A stretch of DNA of 64,000 nt from Branchiostoma floridae (GCF_000003815.2 NC_049980.1:14718293-14782292); one strand, 5' to 3'. Positions 49,201 through 63,230 are shown, numbered from the stretch's first letter. Program-made: numbers and translations. The notes: generated from the letters alone by a model not told the origin.

Positions 49201-50118
49201 GTCCTATCATGGAACGTAGTGAATTTATAAAATATCCTCATTAATTATGCAAATTAGCTGTTTGATTTGCATAATTGGTATCTCATTATGTTTGTCTTCA
49301 CTTACGCTACCTACATACCAAAAAACATGATGATCCGTCAACATCTTCATATTTTCTCATTAATTATGCAAATGAGGCCATCATTTGCATAATTGATATC
49401 TATCGACATTTCTCTCCTTCCCAGCTACATATGTGACAAGTTTGAAAGTCCTATCATGGAATGCAGTGGATTTATAAATTTTCCTCATTAATTATGAAAA
49501 TTAGCTGTTGATTTGCATAATTAGTATACCATTATGTAAGTCATCACTCATTCTATCTACATACCAAAAATCATGACGATCCGTCAACACGTTGTAGAGT
49601 TACTCTCGTCCAAAGTTTGAAAGGAAATTGGCGCCTGCAGTTCCAAAAAAGCCGCTAGGGGGCCCAAACTCACAGCACTTACTCTCTGCCTCGAGGGCTA
49701 TCTACCGCTCAAAAATCATGATCACAGCATGTCCAGAACAGGAGATATAAAAAATTGAGGTTCTGCTGCAGTACCTTAGCAAGCCGCTAGGGGGCCCATT
49801 ATCGAACTTGACCTTCGTTTTCCTGACCCCTACCCACCTACCAAATATTATCGGGATTCATCCAAGACTTCTTGAGTTATGCTGTTAACACACACACACA
49901 CAGACACACACACAGACTCACAAGCCCAAAACATAACCTTAGCCATTCTGGCAAAGGTAATAAGGCCCGTTTATTGAACAGATGCATTTACCAGCATGTA
50001 ACTTCACTCCTTCCAGATGCAGAGACAGGAGGTGATGATTTGTAATTATGAGCTGGCGCCCAACCCTGCAGATCACAAGACTGATGTGTTCGACCCTGCC
50101 CAACATTCTGTGTATTAA
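46270..50118 (+). CDS. PITHD1: PITH domain-containing protein 1
   Basis: Exons 46270-46324, 46577-46737, 47005-47048, 47575-47652, 47783-47887, 48168-48276 and 50017-50118 sum to 654 nt, 217 residues, close to the usual ~211. The N-terminus is His/Gly-rich (MAHHGHGHSHGCGGHGHGG, then DDHDHDHD), a possible metal-binding stretch. The PITH domain follows: VQYNLYMKIDKDRVECLNE, FTGLVKLKGVIIIGGEDES, HPDRMKLFKNR, VVRFSGVHNLSIYFPGNFGA, YYIGLRGEYTE and VMICNYELAPNPADHK. All splice phases agree. PITH domains (also in TXNL1) bind the proteasome lid; PITHD1 is implicated in RUNX1 expression and proteasome regulation in vertebrates. AATAAA is at 50783. Confidence 0.95.
48780..49930. repeat. Tandem array of about 245-bp units in the last PITHD1 intron
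   Basis: The phrase accaaaaatcatgacgatcc recurs at about 48834, 49071, 49317 and 49562 (spacings 237, 246, 245), each with cattaattatgcaaattagc and tttgcataat. The array ends in acacac repeats near 49890. It resembles a composite satellite or element 3' region. Confidence 0.9.
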
Positions 50119-51227
50119 GCCCATCATGCAATGCCGACCACAGCCCCCTGGTCTTTTCCAGACATGTTTGGGAGCTAGTCTTGAGCAAAGTCCCCTGTGG
50201 TTGGAAGTTGGACGGAAATGTTGCCTTCAAGTCTTTAAATGTCATCCAGGCTAGCCGACTATAATTCAGTTGGGAAAGTCATATTCTGCTTGGATGTGAT
50301 TAGAACAGCGACTAGAATAGGATGGATATTCCAGGCTACTCCCACCCCAGCGCTGACCTTGGTTGGGGAGTGGTCGTAAGCACAGTCTTGGGAAGGTTCT
50401 AAATGTGTGATGGGCTTGCAATATACAGAAGCAGTCGTGCTACTTTATTTATCACTGTGTGATAGGTTTGGTCTCAAACAAGGGTTGTAGATTGAGATGT
50501 TGCTGTAAGTGTTGAAAACTTCAACATCAATATGTCTGAGAAATGTAGCTTTTTCAAGAAGTAGTAATGAACTGGTCAGAAACTATGGATCTCCAAAATT
50601 GCTTTTGTCCTTTCTACATGTCTGTCATTAAGGTAAGAATAGGTCCTGGAGTTACATTGTATGCCTTAAGCATCATGACAGATGCCATTGTAAGTGTAGA
50701 AATATTTATGTATGTTGCACTTTTCATCCATGTAAAGGATGTTTTCATTTCTTTATAATTCCATGAAATCTCTTGCATCCACAATAAATGAATTACCAGT
50801 TGAGCTAAAGATTTTCGAGATCTTGTTGAATCATTACAGATCCTCTCATGTCAAACCTGTTACATGGAATTAAATACAAGTAGTACAGAAACTTTCCAAA
50901 GTTTTCAATCAACAGGATATGCTTGAATAACAGCAACATTCAAAATGCTGCTATACTGTCACTAGCATGACAAGATGTGATTACCAAAGGAATGTAGTCT
51001 TATGATAGAAACAGATATGTAAATCTCTAAAACTGTCCATACATGTCCAACAATGATGTTTTGAATAAGTTTTCCAATTTCGCACACAAACATGCTGTTT
51101 ATGACAGAACATGTATTATTGTCATCGATTTCTGTCTACAAGGTTTTCATTAAATGCAATATATCAAAACCTAGATTTCCTGGATGTGGTACAGTAGTTG
51201 GTGTGGGGAGGGTGAGTCCTGGTGTAG
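50119..51227. other. Tail-to-tail interval between PITHD1 and UFL1
   Basis: 3' UTR sequence of both convergent genes. One plus-strand AATAAA is seen (50783); no clear minus-strand signal close to the UFL1 stop and no other gene. Confidence 0.7.
50783..50788 (+). terminator. PITHD1: Polyadenylation signal AATAAA (PITHD1)
   Basis: AATAAA 665 bp after the stop codon, the best candidate before the convergent UFL1 gene. Confidence 0.5.
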
Positions 51228-54200
51228 TTAGTCCTCCTGATCCACGGATGCCTTTTTTGGATTGAGTGCCATATCTTTGATGTCGGGAACAAGTTTGTGC
51301 AACGTCGTGGTTAGATTGTCCGCATCTTTGTCCCCATCTTCGCCTGCTTGCTGCTTGGCCTTCACACACTTAATTACCAGATCTGTGGGCAGTTGATAGA
51401 ATTGATAGCACTCATGATCAAGACACTCAAAGGTTGCAACAGACTATTGTTCAGTTAAAGGTTAAAACTGCACATGCCAAACTGTGGCTTATACGTTCCT
51501 ATTGTATATGCTTTTGTTTAATATGTCTCAGGGACCTTCAACTTTAACATGCAACTTGCTGCACATGGGCAGTTAAATCATGATATGGTTTATTGCTGTG
51601 TCTGTACCCTCTCCTTGGTGCTGAATGGTTATCATACTGCAACATGAACAGGACTTGTGGCTAAGACTTGAAAAACTGTTAGCTTTGGCTCTGTATTGTT
51701 GTCTAATCCCCTTGTGCTGACTCGCTATTTCATAAAACATGTATATTTTCATAGCAAGTTTGTCTGTGGTGCTAACTGGCCTTCACCATCAGAACACTGA
51801 ATCTGAAGACCAAGTCTAAATCACATTTCTCTTTCCACTATAGGCTGCAACCACCGGGTAACCAACTATTTCCCAGATCACTCAATGAATTTCATAGGCA
51901 AACAAATTTTGTAACTATTCCTTGTTTCATTGTCGTTATAATAATAAAATGGCTTGCATCACATTCCAATTATAAAGTCAGGGTTTACACGAATCCAATT
52001 TTGGTTGTTGGCTCTATAGTCACTCAGTGATCACTGTCAAGTGAAAAGGGGGCCTTACCAGCATATGTGATATGATTGGAAAGAGGCCTTAACAACATTA
52101 ACTGTGAGAGAAGAAAGATCACAGCACTCCTCACCCTGGAAGTCGACAAGTTTGGCATGTTGCTCCTTGGGCAGGTGCTGCTCCAGGTGGCTGATGATGA
52201 GCGGCACACACCTGCCAGGTGCATGGACCATGGCGTGTGACAGCTGCTGGAACATTAACAGCACAGCCAGGTGTAACACTGTGGCTGGCTCCTCCTCTCT
52301 GCCCAGTTCCTCACACAGGGACTGTCTGTGGTTAAACACCAGCTGTCTGTAAGGGAGGTAGACATGTGTCATACAAAAAATCATCCCACATTGATGAAGA
52401 TTAGTATTCCAGGTAGTAAGAAACAACAAGATAGCAGCTACTCAAGCAACTGGATAGATTTGTAAATGGTCAGAAGCAAATTTTTTGTTAGAAACTTTAA
52501 ATATTTCAATCTAGAGTACCTCAGAGCAACATCTTTGAAGTCTTGTCTAGTTCCTTTTCTTAAGCTTAAGCAAAATTATGCGAATTACTACTGTGCCGTT
52601 AATCCTGATACATGGCATCTGTTATACTTTTACCTTTCTTTTTTCTTGTCAGCTTTCTTCAGCATCACCTGCATTTCCCCTGCCACAGTCTCCAGGGCTG
52701 ACAGGAAGTCATCCACTTCCTTTACAGAGAGATATGCAATACTTATTGTACATGAACATTGCATACCCATGAGTGGATTCATTTTTCAGTAACTGACGTC
52801 TTTCACACTAATCATCCCCAAGCCCCTATACACAAAGATCTTGTTTAGAACTTTTTTTCAGCCTGTCACCTAGGCTGTCTTTTCTGATATAGCTTCCCCA
52901 GTGGCTCAATGCTTGATGACACAAGTAAGCATGGATGACAGGCTGAATAAAAGTTCTAAACTGGACCTATGTGGTCCCAATTGTCTCCCAAGGAACTGTC
53001 CAATACAGAGCCCTGTCTTACCTTTCCTGCCAGTGATGTGTGGAGCTTGGTCATTGGTTCTTTAATGTGCTCAGGTAGATTGGAGATAAGTTTAAAGCGC
53101 ATCTGTGGACAAAGAACAAACAATTTGAAAATAAATAAAACTCAAATGCAAGTGGAGGGTGACAAAAATTAAGGAATGAGTGCCAATGGAATAGAAATTA
53201 GAAAATACTCATAGGCTGTAACTTCTCACCTCTATGGTTATGGCTTTAGGGTCATTCACTGACATCATCTGCTCTGAGGCCACAAAATTGAGCAGAATGT
53301 TTGTGACATCTGTGCACAGGGTCTTCAGGAGATGTTTGGCCAGCTGACTCTGAGCCTCTTCTACAATATACAAAAATTTTGCAACATTACTTCATGTGGA
53401 GTGTTTTCATAGGAGCAGTAGACAAAGAAAAAGTGGAACAGCAACTCTGAGATGTCCAAAAAATGTTCTAATAGTACTTGCAATGCAAAGGATCAGGGGA
53501 GGGTCAAGCTCAATCACAATTTACATTTATTTCCACTGATCAAAATATACTTAGGGCAGAAGAATTTTGAGCATTTCTGCATGAATAATGTACAATGTGT
53601 TATTCAAACTGAAAACAGCACAAACATGTCTTGAATGTACTACATTGCAGCAGGTATGAAAAAATGGGCATTGTTACTAGTAATATAAAAAGTAACATTA
53701 GTGTATCTGTACCCTTGTAAGGTACATGTAAATGTTAAGGTAAAGGTACATTGTAAAGTTCCTATGGCTTTTGAGATCCTAGGGTACTGTGTCTTGGGTA
53801 CGGTATAGGAAGATAGAGGCAATCCTTTTCCTTCCATCACCTTTTACCTCCTCAACTGAAGTGACAGAGACCCATTTACACCTGGGTGGAGTGAGGAAAG
53901 TTGTGAAAAGTATCTTTCCCGATTACACATCTAGCATGGAATAGAACCTCGATTTCATGTCTGCTAGCCTTGCCATTCAACATCATCTTGTATCCGTGTA
54001 CTAACCTTCAAAGAGCTTCAGGCCCTTCTCGAACAGTTTGATGTTCGTCCAGAGACCAGTAACCTTCTCCTGCAGATCTCTGTGTGTCTCCTTCCTGGAG
54101 GCTCCACTACCACCACCAGTGGAGGCCAGGAACACTGACTTAGCCACCTCCTGGTAACTTTTAGTCAAGGGTCTGTGGTAAAAAGAAATGGACAAAAAAT

Positions 54201-57200
54201 GTACTCGACCATAGCCAGTATCACTGTAGTCGTGTACTTTGGTGTGACACACCAGCTTCATAAGCATGCTGTGCTGCAACAGCTGGTTATTTTACACTGA
54301 ACGACCCATCACATCTAACTTTTGACAACAAACTGCAAACAATAATAATTATAGATATCTAGTGAGGATGTCCCTAGCAACATGCAGCAAGGGAAGAAAA
54401 AGTCCTGTGAAGTTCACAGAACAATTTTTCTTAAAAACTAGATCAAGTTTTGAAAAATTATCCCACATTGATGTCTCTTGTATATATAATCTTGCTACTT
54501 TTTGGCAGATAGTCCCTTACTTTCATATCTCCTAGTTCTGAGTTTAAAGACAAAAAATTACCTGTGAATCTTACCTGTGAAGGTCCTCTGCTAGTTCTGT
54601 GACAAACCCATCATCACAGTCAGGGAGGTTTTTACGTAGTACTTCCTCTATTTCCTGAATAAGCATAACATAAGATGACATGTTAACCTTTGATTTACAA
54701 CACTGCACAGCTGACAAGAGAATTGTGTCTGAATTACATTGTTCTCTGCATAGCAATACTCTACAATTGCACACGGCCAGTCCCCTAGGACACAGTTTTG
54801 ACCACTTTCTACCAAATGGTGTTGTTCAAATCCAATCCATAACTGAGAACACCTTGGTACCTTGAGATGATTTCAGGCCGAAAGGATTTTAATTGGGGTA
54901 ATGTTGGAAGGCTGGTATGGGTCATACAACATTGCACACCCTAATCTCATCAGTAACTCTCATACTTCCTACCTCTATAGTCATGAAAGGGAGCTCCTGC
55001 TTCCTACTGTGTCCACCAGATGAAGAGGACTTAGCTGCTGCCTCCTCTTCCTCCGCCTCCCTTCTCTTCTGTTTCTTACTCTTCCCTTTGGTTTTCACTT
55101 CTCTGGAACCATACCCAGAACCTCCACCTGTACTGGTCTTTCCCTCTGGAACACATCAATTTTAGTCAATCACTTTTGCCAAGAAGGTTATTTTTTGTCT
55201 GGGTATGTGTGTGTTGTTTGCAGATAACTTTAGAATCCATGGATTGATCTTTATAATTTTTGGTGAAATAAAAGGTTAAACTCAGGTAAGGGTGTCTTTC
55301 CAGCTTTTACAGTATTGTAGTAGAACTTCCAGTATTGGTTTTTGACATACATTGTAAATTGGTAAAAAAAGTCATGCTTGTAGATGTAGTCAAACAGCAT
55401 ATTTTGTACTAATATTTCAGACTACTTTAGTTTCTGAGGATTACACCTACTGTGAACATGATTAACACTGTAACTTATAATCCTTGTGTCTATAACTATG
55501 AACATAAATTATCAATTATTAACTTGAGCTTGTAAAATCTCACCACCAGCTTTTTTCCTCCTATCATCTCTCTTGCCTCCTTTCCCTCCTGTGCCATCAT
55601 CTGCTGGTGGCAGGTCTGATGCTACAGGGGGTTTCCTACTGCTTTCCTCCACAAATATCAGCATGGTAGATGACTTAGAGTCCTGGTAGTGGAAGACAAA
55701 TAAAGATCACATATACCTCCTCCTTATAAGTTTTAATTCTGTCTACAAGGGATCAACTTTGGACTTTGGCCAAAGCAAACTTTCCATCCTGTCAGTCTCT
55801 GGCTACACAACCTTCCGCCTCACATCCTGTCACTCTACAGTATTCAAATAACAACAGACACAAACCTTGACAAACAAACACATAGACCATAAAGAATATC
55901 TCCATTTTCACAAAGGTAATAGAGTATAATAAACAATTTTACAAAAAACGTCATCATTAGGAAATAGGAAGGGCATTTTAAAGGAATTATAAAATGTGTT
56001 GCACAAATGGTTTCATTTGTTTGAATGATAATACATTTTCTAGGGTCAGCAGGTTTTTGCTAACATTGTTTAGGTAATCAGAAACACAACATTTTTTCCT
56101 GGTCCTAAGAGCAGAAATGCATCAATCTGAAATGTGTCTGAAATGTGTGTGAATAATAATACCTTTTCAGCTTTCTGCTTCATGAGTTCATCAAAGTAGC
56201 CCTTACAGGTGAGGATGAACTTGTCACTAGCCACCACACTGCCCTGGAACACCCTGTGTGAGCCCATCCCTCGGCCTTTCAGCACCTGCTGCAGCAGCTG
56301 GGTGCAGTCTACAGCATTGAAGGACGGTGGCAACAACGTCTACATGCATACAAACGTAAGGGGAAAATGACTCATTGTATCGATAGCCATGGTTTCAAAA
56401 TGGTTATCAAGGAATGTGTTTGTATAATATAGGAGTCATATGTATGCAATCTTCCCAAACATTACAAACAAAACATGACATGTTGCACATTATATTCAAA
56501 AACTTTTCATATGGATCACTGTATTATGCTACCAGGTATGTTCAATCAAGTATCTCTTTTACATCAAATTTGTAAAATATAGTCAAACCCATATGTTAAA
56601 TCTACTAAGCACCTCTACATAAGGACCACCTGGCATTTATGTTTTATAACATAAAACATTGAAAGCGAGGTTACCTGCACATCTACCCATGTGGCTGAAG
56701 TGACAGCCTCCTCTATGCTTGCCTCCACCTGACTCAGTAAGGATGGACCCACACAGCAGCTGGGCAGGAACACCAGAGATGCAGACTTGAACCGCCTCTT
56801 CACATAGGGCTGGGGGTCCGAGATGCCTAGTCTTCTAACAGTGTCCCACTCTGCACATGAGGATGAGTGTGATGTGTGATAATCAGGTAATAAACAATAT
56901 GCTGTATTTTGTCGGTGCAGGTTAGACATACAGGTACTAGATATCCAATACAACAGCTTTTCCAGCAACTGTGTGGATAGATTTGTAAGCAGTCAGATGT
57001 TTCAGATAGGATCTGCTGTCTTTAGTCTGTGACTGACTAACTTCAATTTATCCAGTAACATTGCTTGAATAATGGTTATCTTGCATATACTGTGTTTCCT
57101 TTCAGACTATAGATGGACAGGATTTTGAGGTGAGGATTGGGGAAAATATTGTATTAGAAAGGTGTAGCAATGAAAGAATAATAATCTGGATATTATACTT

Positions 57201-60200
57201 AATAATTATCATTGCGCACTACTTACACATTTGTGCAACTGAAAACTGGACTTGGAAACTTTTTATTTCAAGAAACTTCTAAAAATCATTGCTTTCAGAA
57301 TTCAAAACAAACTATGGTGGTCCAAATCTTGTGTAAAAAGATAGCTTGCTTACCCAAGTAGCCATTTTGTGAGTAGAAGTTGTCCACCCACTTCATCTGT
57401 GTTTTGTTGTAGATGTCAGGGACGTACAAGGCCTTGTCCTGGCGACCTCCTGTAATACTGCCCGCCAGCTGCCCATCGTTTACTAGCTTCTCCAGCACAG
57501 CTGTAAGCAGTTATATCACCAAAAGAAGATCAAAGTTGAAAAGATTAAAACAAATATTGAATCTATCCAAGTATCTTATTAGTATTGCAGGGTAACAAGT
57601 ACTTTTGGTCTGAAGATGAATGGAAGTAGATCCCAGTCTGTATATTGTATGTTTAGACAGGTGGTATTCCAGACTTTAATTTGCTAGGATACTTAAGATG
57701 AAATAACCCATGGTGTCAATGCTTACAAATGACGCATGAGATAAAAACGAGGTAATTTCTTTTCAAACAACATGTTATTTCAAAAGTGTAGATACAACCA
57801 CCTTCGTGATTCTATTTTGTTCTTATTGACGTATGTAGTAGGGATTTTAGTTTTACTCCTTCTTTGACAATTGGTGCAAGGCAAATACAATTTAGAAGCA
57901 AAAGGAATTGAGCTTACTGTAGAAAAGCTTCTCTGCAAACCCGTACTTGTTCATAATGCTTCCCACAGGGGTTGGCCTAGATGTGCAAAGAAATGTTAAA
58001 CTTAGAGATTTAAAGTGCAACAGATAAACCTTTCAACAAGATATATCTTAGCTATAGTCAATAAATATTTGAAAAAAGTTTAGAACATTTTACATTTCAA
58101 TGTATATGCTTCATGTTTATTGATTATCATTTAAGATTTAAAGTCACTTTAACTTAGTGCAACAGATAAACCTTTCAGCAAGATATATCTTAACTATGGT
58201 CAACAAATATTTGAAAAAGTTTAGAACATTTTACATTTTACAAACTTTTCATCATGTTGCTTTGCTTTCCAAATTCTTCATACAACATTACACATGCAGA
58301 AATTTGAATTACCTGAAACAACCAACCTCTGCTTGGAGAGTGTTACAAAAGAGTTTTTTTAATACTTTTACTAATAAAAGACTGAATCATGTATAACTTA
58401 CCTTGTAATAGCACTAAATATGCCCCTTATCTGAGCGGTGTGCATCTTGACAAATGTATCAGTGAAGATGACACCCTTGTCATATGGGTCACTCTGTCCC
58501 TGGATGATGGTTCCAAGTCTCTCTAATATAGCCTGGAAATGAGGATGACACAGTCACATTTTTAATTTAATAATCAGTCTTTACACCAACTTTATACCAG
58601 ACTTCATTACTTTTAGCTCATCATCATTTGACAATGGCTCAAATTCTTTAATAAGATATTCCAATGTCATGGGGTTATGATAAAATGGGCAAATCCGAGC
58701 CTGAATGACTCTTGTCCGATATACACATCTGAATGTCACATATAGCAGAAGAGATACCAATTCGGCAATGCTTAATGAAAATAACTGGACACTCCAGCAT
58801 TTACACATCAAACCTTTGGCCTACTACATTTTTCTATCTCATGGCTTCATACTTTACAAGCAAGAAGAGAGATACCAGAAAAGTAGTTACCTCCATCAGG
58901 AAGTCACTGGGCAGGTCGTACTGTTTGGTCAGCTGACCTATGGTGACCTGGCCATTCTCCTGCAGCAGGTCATTGACCTCCTCTGCTAAGCTGTCCAGGT
59001 ATGTCCTACAAGATGGAGGGAGTCGGAAACATAAGCTTGCAATATCATTTAAGTTGTACAAGTATGATTGAAAGACAGCAAAGCACACCAATCATTTAAG
59101 TTTCTTCTTTATATACAAAATTTGTTAAGCAATCTATCAAACTTATTGTTGCTTAATGATTGCAGCTTTTAGAGGCAAGCGGGTATAACTAGACATGTCT
59201 ATATATAGCCAGTGACCTGTCAATCAGCTGTCCTAGTACCAGCTCCACATCCTTGTCAGTCCTGACAACCTCGGCAGCTTTGTTCTCAATGTGGCTCAGG
59301 TCAATGTTGATGAGCTGTACAGATACATATACAAACACACCAGCAGAGTCAGTTTAAAACTTAGCCCCTATGTAAGTCAGAGATGTGTTACAATAAGCCT
59401 GGTTCCAGATGTACATGTAATAGTCAAATTTGAAGCCCCCTGAGACATTGATAAATACATTAGACCAGGGTTGTAGCCAGCCAGAAATCATTTTCCATCC
59501 CCTCCATTTTGAATGGCATTGAATGAAGTTGCTCACAGAGGACGAAATGGGCAAAATTTTTCCGTCCCCAGCTGCAAAATTCCGTCAAAGGACGGAAGGA
59601 CAGGTGCTTGCTGCCTACAACCCTGCATTAGACACCTTAGGCATGTTACACACAATGTATCTCCCTGCACATACACAGCTGGAACTGTTCCAGAGGTTAT
59701 AGGGAAGCATCTTGCAATTGGAACCATAAATAGGTCTATTATCGTCTAAAAGCAATTCCATATAGCACCCGCCAGAGAACCTAGTATAATGTTGCTCTTG
59801 TTAAAAAAATCATTCATCATGTTCATTATATTCCTTTAAATTTAGCTTTAGCACACTCTCAGCCACTTCCTGTTCATACTAAAGAATAGATTAATAAAAA
59901 CTAAAATAGCTACAAACTACATGGAGGCTATAAATCTAATAAAAAATATGCCTCTTCCAGGTACTCTTTATATATCAGTATTTATGTATCTTGGTGATAA
60001 GTTTTTTCTTAGTTAATGTAAAAGAACTGACCTGTTGTAGCTCCACAAGGTTGACTCTACCTGAACATTGGGAAAGGTAAGATCCAGATTTTAATGTTCT
60101 ATCACAAAAGACAAATACTTGGAGAAAAGTACTAGTATGGACAGTCTGATCATGTGGATCCTAATCTGACACTGCAGCTGTATTCTGTCATTTGGATAAA

Positions 60201-61862
60201 TTTTTAGTACAGTATCCTACTTACTCCCACACATGGAATAGAAGCCCCAGTAAACTATAGCTAGATATAGGATGATACCTAGGCAACTTTTTTCTTCATT
60301 ATCCTCCAACAGGCAAAATGGTATGACATACAGAAAAAATGCTTAAAATGGAACAACCCTATGTTCTGACAAACACATTCCTACATTCTAATCCCTTGGA
60401 ATATATGGGGGGTGTTGGAACACATAAGAGGTGTGTTAGAACATTATATTATATTAAAGGGGTGCCAAAACTTGTAATCTTTGATTTAAAACAATGAACA
60501 TAAAATTGTGTTCAGCATGTAGACTTACTTTGAGGCAGTCTCTTAGGGTTTATAGCTAAATGTCCAAAGGTCAGGTCAGGTCATTTAATGTGGCCAGCTT
60601 CTGCCACATTGCATGCCTTCAAAGGTGTGCACTATTGAAGGACATTTATACCAGCCATATAGGTCATATGGATTATACAGCTACTGACCTCCATGGAGGT
60701 ACAGCTCATCCTTGATCTCCTTGATGACCTGCTGAGGTGTGAGGTACTCCCGTCCATCTGTGGTGTACACCACCTCCAGCAGGCGGGACTCCACCAGAAC
60801 ATTCACTATCTCTATCAGGTTACGCTCAGACAGTCTGCAATACAAAAACGGTTATCAGGACTCGAATCCCCAGCAGGCTCCACTGCCCGCCCCAATGTTC
60901 TGTCTTAAATAGGGAAAGGCACTTTGTCATATGTCAGTTTTGTGCCTATTTCCTCACTCCACTCTTGTGACAGTGAGTACCTAGCTTCAGTCCAGGACAT
61001 TCTTTTGGTTGGAATGTAAAGCCATAGTGTTGTTGAGGAGAGCACATTTACGAACTCCAAAAAAAAAGTAATGGTCCATCCCCATGTGAGTGGACTAAAC
61101 CTATGTCCATCTGGTCTTACTGAAACGTTTAGGGTGTTTGGTATCTAAGTCCTATATTAACTTATCAGGAACTCAGCCAAACAGTTACATTACAAATGCA
61201 GCTTATACTTACTGTACTGTACTGTACTGTACAATATAAGCCTAAAGATGGTTTACCAGTTGTGCAGAACAAGCAAACAAACAAACAAGGAGGTTAAAAA
61301 TCAAGATTGATTTTTAAACTCTTTGAAACAGACAAACAAACAAAAACAGGTTACGTGATACTTTTACATCATAGCATAATAACTTCAATGTACATGTTGA
61401 CTTTCCATACAAGAGGGGTAAGTACTAACTAGACTAGTCTAGAGGTTGTTAACGTTAACGTTAGCACCATCTTGTTTTTAAGGGGCGGGGTTAAAAAATT
61501 AATTTGAGGGTTCTTCATTGTCACAAAGTTCCGGAGCTATTTTTCTCCAAAGGTTTATCTATTCGGATACATACTCTACCCGTATAGTGATATAAAATAC
61601 AGACAGTGAGTCCTAAAAGTCTACCATATGTCGTTTGGACACCATGAAAAAAACTTTGTATAACAGCTGACTCGTGCATAATTTTACTGGTCTGTGGAAC
61701 TTTGGACGGTAGGAACATTTGCTCACAAGTCTTCCAAAGTAAGCATAAGACTTATCAGTATAACATAGTACGGTTTCAGTACCTTTGTGCGGAGCTGCTG
61801 AGCTGGGCGCGCTGAAAATCTGCTGCCAAACGTTTCACTTCTTCCCAGTCGGCGGCCGCCAT
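51228..61862 (-). CDS. UFL1: E3 UFM1-protein ligase 1
   Basis: Exons (high to low): 61862-61783, 60834-60689, 60060-60032, 59314-59217, 59005-58891, 58532-58402, 57976-57918, 57500-57354, 56850-56675, 56339-56163, 55682-55544, 55145-54973, 54654-54575, 54172-54006, 53360-53230, 53102-53022, 52719-52634, 52346-52135, 51382-51228. They sum to 2382 nt, 793 residues, essentially the family length. Diagnostic segments: [120 protein letters not shown]1 transfers UFM1 at the ER membrane with DDRGK1 and CDK5RAP3 and has no RING domain. A basic low-complexity linker lies in exons 11-12 ([20 protein letters not shown]). Confidence 0.96.
51467..51574. mobile_element. Short inverted-repeat element, copy B
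   Basis: aactgcacatg at the left and catgggcagtt at the right form inverted ends. The interior shares tcagggaccttcaactttaa and caacttgctg with copy A at 43323-43472. It lies in the last UFL1 intron. Confidence 0.6.
53770..53990 (-). mobile_element. SINE-like repeat, family copy 3
   Basis: On the minus strand: aatggcaaggctagcagaca, then ctttcctcactccacccagg and gtgtaaatgggtc, parallel to the copies at 34910-35190 and 7830-7990. In a UFL1 intron. Confidence 0.75.
60850..61010 (+). mobile_element. SINE-like repeat, family copy 4
   Basis: B-box-like gactcgaatcccc near its left end, then gggaaaggcactttgtcata, tttcctcactccac and gtgagtacctagcttcagt. In UFL1 intron 1. Confidence 0.7.
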
Positions 61863-61868
61863 CTTGGA
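61857..61868 (-). promoter_or_regulatory. UFL1: YY1-like motif over the UFL1 start codon
   Basis: On the minus strand, CCAAGATGGCGGCC places the initiator ATG inside a near-consensus YY1 site, an arrangement common in TATA-less housekeeping promoters. Binding is inferred. Confidence 0.55.
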
Positions 61869-62297
61869 ACGTACACATGGAGGAAGAAACCACTGCGTTT
61901 CAGGGGTGAAAGGTCCTCTATTTTTTTTGTGCAAGAACGAAGAAAGGTCAATGACCCCTGAGGATTTATCATTGAGGTGGATAGCTAACATGGCTAAAGT
62001 AGGGAGCGCGCCTGTTTGCACCAAATCTTAAGCTCTTTGCCAATGAAATTCTAGTGAGACAAATACTTTGCATTTTTTGTTTGAATTCTAAAACTGGCGT
62101 AAAAGAATAAGATGGACGCCAAATTGTCGCGGATTTGTGGCATATCAGGAAAATGCCGCAAATTAGCGCAATTTTGTTATATCTTATTCAAATTATGCTT
62201 ATCGGTTGCGAAAAGGATCACCAGTGAACATTATTTCGTCACTGTATCTTTTTGATGCAATGCAAGTTGGGTCATTTTAATCAGTATATAGTATAAT

Positions 62298-62362
62298 CAG
62301 TATTGGAAATCGCAGTAGTGTTGTGAAGTTCTGCGGCAACACTACTGCGATTTCCAATACTG
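62298..62362. repeat. Perfect 26-bp inverted repeat with 13-nt loop
   Basis: Arms 62298-62323 and 62337-62362 are exact reverse complements (starting cagtattggaaatcgcag), with loop tgaagttctgcgg. Confidence 0.95.
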
Positions 62363-63230
62363 CTGGCGCCTGCTCATCTAGACTTCACTAGTGCCGTAAT
62401 CAGTACACGTCACACATCAGCGTGACCACGAGGGGAAATTGGCACACTATAACTCGATAAGCTGGAAGGATTTTGGCGCAATTCGGCGCGATCCAGTATT
62501 AGAAACACTAGTAGGTGTTTTGTCCTGGGCACAGAACCACTTTAACAGTGCTTTCAGAGAATTGTTTGTCGTGAATAGCTAGGAGCTGTTTAGACATTGA
62601 TATCAACATTTGGGCCTCGAACTCGAGCTCATAACAGATATCAAGTCATTTGTTCTGCGCTGGCGCTCTTGACCTTCCAGTTGAAAAATCTTCAAGTCTC
62701 TTTATCCAGTTAGCTTGAATACATCACGCTTCCAGCAGCCCTTCCAGGCAACTGGATATAGAAGGAGGCTTAAATATGTGCTGACATCGAGAATATTGTG
62801 TAACCAAGGTGTATTCATGTATGCTTTCATCATTTAAATTCTAGCTAGTACTGATTCTAGTTTTATTGGAGGCCGGCTTATTATCTTTCTTATAACTCAG
62901 GGCCTTGATTAAAGCGCTTCAGGCGTAATCTTCTCTCAGATCTACCGGTGACAATATGTTTTGATATTGTTTTAGCTCATGGATACTGGCTTGCCACATG
63001 TTGATCTGCCTTGAGATAAAGTTTGAAGAGAATGCTGCAGCACATGTAACTGTGTAATTGGACTAACCTCGGAGTGACCCAGCCAGTCACCGGCATTGAC
63101 CTGACGGCAAACGTGGAGAACGAGTATTTTCCAATATACCTTCTTCCGGGTAGTAATTGGGCACTTTTATATACCATATTTGCCCCGGGGGCTAGCCATG
63201 ACTTTTTCAGGCATACAATATACACACCGG

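Noticed and set aside
61863..62024. In-frame N-terminal extension of UFL1
   Set aside because: The family starts at M-A-x-x-W-E-E; the extension has no similarity and lies upstream of the YY1-like initiator context.
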